DNA of 64,000 bases, taken from Epiperipatus broadwayi. Its lineage: Eukaryota > Onychophora > Udeonychophora > Euonychophora > Peripatidae. The DNA is taken from positions 3,787,501-3,851,500 of the forward strand of contig JAQFVV010012446.1 in assembly GCA_028023455.1 (NCBI GenBank), written 5' to 3'. The translations under genes were made by a program, and so were the position numbers. A model generated the notes under the pieces. The model saw only the letters and a list, made by a program, of their open reading frames with translations, was not told the DNA's origin and made no database searches. This document shows positions 59,490 through 64,000 of this stretch, one piece after another (position 1 is the first letter of the stretch; every line of letters starts with the position of its first letter).

Positions 59490-61540
59490 AATACATGATA
59501 ATTTGGTCACTAAGGACCTTATCTAGGAAAGAGAAAAAGTTTCAAGGTTTCTCATATAGAAATTTTGTAGATAAGGTTCTGTCTCTGTCTTTACATTTTT
59601 TAAGGGTTTGTAGGAAATATGAATCAACATCTGGAAGTGGGAGAGTGAATTGTCTCTTACATCTGGCCAACCATATAGAGTACATTAGGAAAATCGACAG
59701 TCTGATGGTTGATATATCTCTAGAGCACAGGCAGTCCTTAATTTATATAATCCTGTAGAAGTTCACTTTAGAGTTCTGATAGATTAACATTATAACATTA
59801 CCATGTCCAGTGCAGGAATAGATGATGTGGTCAAATGTTTCAGCTTGGCTGCTGCAGTTAGAGCATAATGGATCAATCTCACTGATTTGTCTCCTACAAC
59901 TCAAGAACCAGTTTGTAGACATGGCCTGAAGATTTACTTTAACTAGGTAATCCAAAAACTTTGGCTCCAACACCCAAAATTTAAAAAGAACAAGTTTATA
60001 AATGGATAAGCCAAGTTTTGGTCTAATAATGGTGACCTGAGGGTTGATCAGTTAATGTGCTTGGCAGAGTGTAACTTTGCTTTAAAGGTATTTTCAGAAA
60101 TATTGTGAAATTTGTGAATATCACGGAGCAAGATGTCAAGCCAGCATCTGTCAGCAGGTGTAGGCCGATCTGTGGGTTGAATAATGTCAGCAATCTGCAT
60201 ATAGCCATATTTCTGAAGTAGGTTGTAAATAAGCATATGGAATTTCTGGCAATATATTGCTGGAATGGAGTGAAATGACATGCTGTTCAACTTCCGGTGC
60301 TGTTGCATGTTGGCAATACTGATGGAAGTCAACCATCCTTTCCAGAATAGCTTTGCACGTAATGAATTGATCTTTCTTATAAAGGATTTAATGACTGAAA
60401 TTATCGGCAGAGCATATGAAATTTTGGACATTACTTTCATATTAAGCAAGGTAATCTTTCCTTGAAGGGAGAGATATACTTTGGAGAAGGTTTTAGTAAG
60501 TTGGCTGGTAGATTGGATAATTGACTGTTGAATTTCCTTGGACATAGCAGATTGTGATTTGTGAATTGAAAAACCAAGGAATCTTTGTGGATTGGCTATG
60601 TAATCAGATGAGATTTTCTTGCCTGAATAAATTGTCCATGTTGATGACTTGCTCGGAATGATCTTTAGCTGGAGTGTATTACTAAAATTATCCACTATTT
60701 GATATAGTTTGTTAAGTATTTTTTTGAAGGGAGGACGACTAGAATATCATCCATGTAGGCTATTGAACTGATAGATCTTTTAAGATGTGGAACAAATACT
60801 CCCGGCATCCCATCATTAATATCCATCAAAAGAGGGTTTATATAGGTAATAGATAATAGGGCACTGAGAAGGGATCCTTGTGGAATGGATAAGTTAGGGT
60901 TGAAACTATTTGTGTATGACTCGTTCAAAGAGATATATATCTACCTATTATAAAGAGGGTTATCCAATATTTGTATAATTTCTGTAGAAATGTTAAGGTC
61001 TGACAATTGATTCAGAAGGATGTTGATATTGATGGAATCGAAGGCTTGAGAAATGTCTAACTGGACAGCAACGGGCTTATAGAGTCTATTTTTATGAATG
61101 TAATTAAACAGCATCTTAACATCACCATTAGCTGTCAATGCAGCCGAACCTTTCTTGGTTTACTGTGTATGAGCAATTTTATCCAGTATCTTACCTTGAA
61201 TTTTTTCTTTTATAACTCCAATTATTTTTATTAGAATCAGAGACATAAGATATTGGTCTAATGTTCTTAATATCCGTAGGGTTCTGGTTCATCTTTAGGA
61301 ACGGAACCAAAGCTCTTGGGTAAAGATTATGAACAACTCTCTTCTGTTCCAATAGGTGGTTTATCATATTCATTATGATTGGTACAGTAAAATTGCTGAG
61401 GTGGGCTAACAAAAACTTTGGAATGGCATGCATGCCTAGATGTATACTATCTGGAAAATGTGCAAGCCTAACATTTCTTCTTACCAACCATACATACATA
61501 TTCACATCTTTAACACCCAATGTTTCAACCATCTTTTTTC
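59490..61540 (-). pseudogene. LINE family D ORF2 (RT to C-terminal zinc finger)
   Basis: The best preserved LINE here. On the minus strand, in order: linker plus RT start (61191-61532, ALVPFLKMNQNPTDIKNIRP), VQLDISQAFDSININI (near 61030-61075, catalytic Asp), SIPQGSLLSALLS (near 60870), SIAYMDDILVVLPS (near 60750, the YMDD box), FLGFSIHKSQ and the thumb SLQGKITLLNMKVMSKISYA (60048-60695, 215 codons open), and a zinc-finger-like CSNCSSQAETFDHIIYSC near 59815-59870. Four or five frameshifts and stops inactivate it; the endonuclease domain is missing. L1/Tx1-like, related to family A. No poly(A) or target duplication found. Confidence 0.85.
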
Positions 61541-61678
61541 TGTAGTCATTTTCAAGGATCTATAAAATTACATATTTATAACATTATTATTACAAATAAA
61601 ATTAATATACAAAAATGTATATACCCTTATGTGAATATGTATATATGGTTGATAAGAAGAAATTAAGTTATTAAAAAG

Positions 61679-61727
61679 AAAAGAAGGAGAATATATAATG
61701 TGATTGGATTCAATGAAAAGAACGTTA
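61679..61727. repeat. Inverted repeat, right partner
   Basis: AGAATATATAATGTGATTGG then ATTCAATGAAAAGAACGTTA is the complement of 59294-59340. Confidence 0.7.
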
Positions 61728-61751
61728 TAGTTTATAAAGCATCTTTCAAAG

Positions 61752-61903
61752 AAAAAAAGGTTTTTTTATTGTCTTGCGTTGTTAGCCGAGAGGTATCACA
61801 GCCACCATGCAAGCAAGTAGTTGGTTGCAGACGGTTGTGGGTTCACGTCCCATGCTATGACATATGGAAAAAAAAAAAAAAAAGGTTTTTTTATTGTGGT
61901 TGT
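61752..61903 (+). mobile_element. tRNA-derived SINE S5 with target duplication
   Basis: AAAGGTTTTTTTATTG precedes (ending 61771) and follows (61881-61896) the element, about 16-20 bp. The body is CTTGCGTTGTTAGCCGAGAG, GCAAGCAAGTAGTTGG, GTGGGTTCACGTCCC (box B), a deleted GACC stretch, then ATGCTATGACATATGG and A17. Same family as S3 and S6. Confidence 0.85.
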
Positions 61904-62326
61904 TAAAAAGTTTGTTTGTGATAATAAATTAAATATATAATTACAATAATTGGTAAATTAGAGCAACTGTTAAAGGGTATTCCTGAACTTATTGCTTAAA
62001 ATAGATTATTGAATGAATAAATAAATAAATTAAATTCATTTATTTGATTATGAATAAATTTTGCATTGTATATGTCATAGAAAATTTAAAAATGACTGTT
62101 GTATATCAGTGTGATTAAACATCGTTTTTCTCTCAACATTTTAAAAATAAATATTTAGGGTGGAATTTTGTTTAGTTTTATATTTTATTTACCACTGAGA
62201 AATTAATAACAGATAAAACCTTAATTTTTTTTTTTTAAGAATTCGCTCCTTTTGTGAGAGAAACTATGCTTTGAGTATATATTTTTGTCATCTTGTGATT
62301 TTTGAAAGAATTGAATATTGGAAGCA
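61904..62326. other. A+T-rich sequence, nothing recognised
   Basis: No coding or repeat evidence. Confidence 0.5.
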
Positions 62327-62463
62327 TTCTTACTCATTTTTTTTTTCATATGTCATAGCATCTGCCAAGACGCGAACCCACAACCGTCTGCAACCAACTA
62401 CTTGCTTGCAAGGCGGCCACGATGACCTCTCGGCTAACAACGCTTGACTCGTTCTTACTCATT
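62327..62463 (-). mobile_element. tRNA-derived SINE S6 with 12-bp target duplication
   Basis: TTCTTACTCATT at 62327-62338 and 62452-62463 flanks a minus-strand copy: GTCAAGCGTTGTTAGCCGAG, box B GTGGGTTCGCGTC, ATGCTATGACATATGA, A10. Close to S3, so the family was active recently. Confidence 0.9.
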
Positions 62464-62676
62464 TGTGTCAAAAATGAACTTTTTGCACAGAATCATGATT
62501 TGCTAGTTTTCTAAGTAAAAAAGGTGGATTTAGATATTGAAGTGCAGTGCAGACCCCAATATATTGGATCTCCTTTTAGCAAGTTAAAAGATACAGTATT
62601 TCATCACAGAGAAATAATTTTTAATGATAAATGCTACAAGAGAAAGTACCTGAAGCGTTATCTATGATGGTTCCCA

Positions 62677-62717
62677 TCCCCATATTGGTTTCGAGCTATG
62701 GTTCTCTTCAGTGAGGA
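62677..62717 (-). ncRNA. Hammerhead-like core, P3 unit 1
   Basis: Minus strand: UCCUCA (62712-62717) pairs with UGGGGA (62677-62682, one U-G), CUGAAGA (62705-62711, fits CUGANGA), stem II GA-ACCATAGC-TC eroded by one base, GAAA, stem III loop ACCAAU, A as residue 17, then UGGGGA. Stem III is only one certain pair. Confidence 0.5.
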
Positions 62718-62773
62718 CCCAGGACATTAGATTCACAGAGAAATAAATATCACAATTAAGTGAACTTTCCCCA

Positions 62774-62814
62774 TCCCCATATTGGTTTCGAGCTATGGCT
62801 CTCTTCAGTGAGGA
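62774..62814 (-). ncRNA. Hammerhead-like core, P3 unit 2
   Basis: As unit 1, but stem II GAGC-CATA-GCTC (62790-62801) is perfect. CUGAAGA is 62802-62808, GAAAC the complement of 62785-62789, and UCCUCA (62809-62814) pairs with UGGGGA (62774-62779). The cut is predicted after A at 62780. The weak stem III suggests function as a dimer. Confidence 0.6.
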
Positions 62815-62869
62815 CATTAGATTCACAGAGAAATAAATATCACAATTAAGTGAACTATTTACAGAACTG

Positions 62870-63200
62870 ACATTTTATCTAATTTATTGGTCTGGAAGTG
62901 AGATTTGGATTATTGATGCAATATAAAAGCATTAGAAAAGTTTCATTTAAATGTTTAAAAATACAATTGTAGGATTATTAAATCTATCAACATGTTCTTC
63001 AACATGCTGGAAGTTATTCTATAGAGACCATTATTGTAAAATCATACCACCATTGAATTGGATCTTCAAAATGAATGATCAATGCAAGACTTCCTAGTAA
63101 ACTTGAGCATGGATTTCATTGGGAGAATACACCCCATTTAGTTATAAAGATTATCTCAAAGGCATTCTAAAAAAGGACAGGGTCCACTATTTTTATAGGG
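62870..63200 (+). pseudogene. RTE/CR1-like LINE C-terminal fragment (family E), heavily decayed
   Basis: Pieces in shifting frames follow the tail typical of endonuclease-reverse transcriptase LINEs: SGSEIWIIDAI (usual YGSETWTI), LNLSTCSSTCWKLF near 63000 and HLVIKIISKAF / YKDYLKGILKKDRV near 63145-63190 (usual RYKDxLKxxLK). It has more stops than any other LINE here, so it is the oldest copy. Confidence 0.65.
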
Positions 63201-63309
63201 AAAGATATGGTGGAGAATAATGTATATATAAAAGCTACAATTAGATACATTATTGACATTGTAATGTATTGGACTATTTCCATCTTGTAACAATAATTGT
63301 TGAATGTAT

Positions 63310-63960
63310 AGAAAATTTTAAACTTTATTTAAATTTATCAAATACAGACAACTTGTTAGTAATAACACACAAATAGGCATCACATATTAGTAATTACATA
63401 ATGTTACAAGTAAGTAGTATTACTCTCCGTTCTTCTTCAGGTGTTGCTGGCCTGACCATTGACAATATTAGCATGGGAGTCTACTTTACACATTTAGATT
63501 CTTGAATATTGAATTTTAAGGCAATTTGTAAGTATCTAAGCTATTCAGTCAAAGGCAACAGTTAGCAGAAATTTCATATAATTATCTACGTGGGTTGTAG
63601 CAGATCTTCCTGATTCCTTCCATTTTTTAATGCTTTCTTCTATAAATGAGGTTAATTAGAGGCTTCCAGACATTACGTATAGGATTATTTGCCAGTGTCA
63701 TATGAGCAGCTTCTTTGAATTTTGTTCTTTGCACTTTGCTCTCTATTCAATGTTTTTGTACTTCTCCCATTGTTCATTGTTCTGCTATTGTAGACATCTG
63801 TTTTTTCTCTCTTTTAATCATTAGTTTATGTTCTTTTAATCACTGTTCAACAGGGAGACAGGTCTCACCACTTAATTCCACATTCGCATGGTATTTCATA
63901 GATACAGTTTTTGTTTTTCAGCATTTCCAGTTTAGGCTTTGTAGAAGTTAGAGTTCCTCA
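63310..63960 (-). pseudogene. Penelope-like element copy d: GIY-YIG domain and 3' end
   Basis: On the minus strand from about 63,930: NCIYEIPCECGIK (GIY half, 63876-63910), then in the next frame GETCLPVEQ and LKEHKL (the usual G-E-T...R..EH), then KFKEAAHMTLANNPIRNVW and KPLINLIYRRK (63655-63720). This is the GIY-YIG endonuclease of PLEs, which supplies target nicking. Stops and at least two frameshifts inactivate it. The 3' region (63310-63540) includes CCTGAAGAAGAACGGAGAG, a remnant of the element's hammerhead zone. The RT, if any, lies beyond the window edge. Confidence 0.75.
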
Positions 63961-64000
63961 AAGAGTGAATTGGCTTTGGAAACTGTTCTAATGTTACATT

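Larger units (their letters stand above)
62670..62866 (-). repeat. Family P3: two tandem 97-bp units, each with a hammerhead-like core
   Basis: CCATCCCCATATTGGTTTCG starts at 62674 and again at 62771, a 97-bp period. The units also share GACATTAGATTCACAGAG and AATATCACAATTAAGTGAAC. The second unit lacks a 5-bp CCAGG. Tandem dimers of short hammerhead units are the DNA form of animal and plant retrozymes (established for those elements); membership is inferred. Confidence 0.75.

Overview
This is a strongly A+T-rich eukaryotic (by repeat content, animal) window. I found no intact protein-coding host gene, no rRNA gene and no convincing functional tRNA gene. The readable content is a dense, nested accumulation of transposable elements. 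The mix of L1/Tx1-like and RTE/CR1-like LINEs, hAT transposase remnants, a Penelope-like element (PLE) with a GIY-YIG domain, tRNA-derived SINEs, fold-back elements and hammerhead-bearing repeats suits an invertebrate such as a mollusc or cnidarian. I cannot assign the lineage from sequence alone.

Layout: 0.3-2.2 kb holds three different hammerhead-type repeats. 3.2-4.3 kb holds a LINE tail (family B) and a hAT C-terminus. 4.7-5.1 kb has two SINEs. 7.3-7.8 kb is a three-fold in-frame tandem repeat of a LINE family C tail. 9.1-9.9 kb is an inverted-repeat element. 10.1-15.15 kb is a decayed LINE (family A: zinc-knuckle ORF1, endonuclease, RT, C-terminal zinc finger), followed by LINE B (15.2-16.6 kb) and LINE C (17.3-17.7 kb). 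18.95-19.6 kb is a head-to-head pair of 375-bp hammerhead elements (family P1). 19.8-23.1 kb is a hAT transposase pseudogene interrupted by three datable insertions. 23.9-24.8 kb is a tRNA-like tandem array. 25-29.5 kb mixes P1, PLE, LINE C and fold-back repeats. 29.9-36.2 kb is an ORF-free island bounded by about 200-bp inverted repeats. 39-47 kb has a SINE, PLE 3' ends, fold-backs, a tandem pair of family P2 elements, another tRNA-like array and a LINE B tail. 47 kb is a large tetranucleotide microsatellite. 48-59 kb has decayed tandem repeats, a full-length P1, fold-backs and a pogo-like MITE. 59.5-61.5 kb is the best preserved LINE (family D, minus strand). 61.7-64 kb holds two SINEs, a 97-bp hammerhead tandem dimer, an RTE-like LINE tail and a PLE GIY-YIG domain running to the window edge.

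The most interesting signal is that at least four different repeat families (called here P1, P2, P6, P3) carry the layout of a type I hammerhead ribozyme: a CUGANGA box, a short stem II, GAAA, a very short or palindromic stem III, an NUH cleavage triplet, and an open stem I that pairs across the motif. Hammerheads are known in PLE pseudo-LTRs and retrozymes, and PLE 3' fragments are present here. The P2 copy at 22.7-23.0 kb is exceptional: its hammerhead sits at the tip of a perfect 103-bp inverted repeat, and the element is flanked by a 14-bp target-site duplication.
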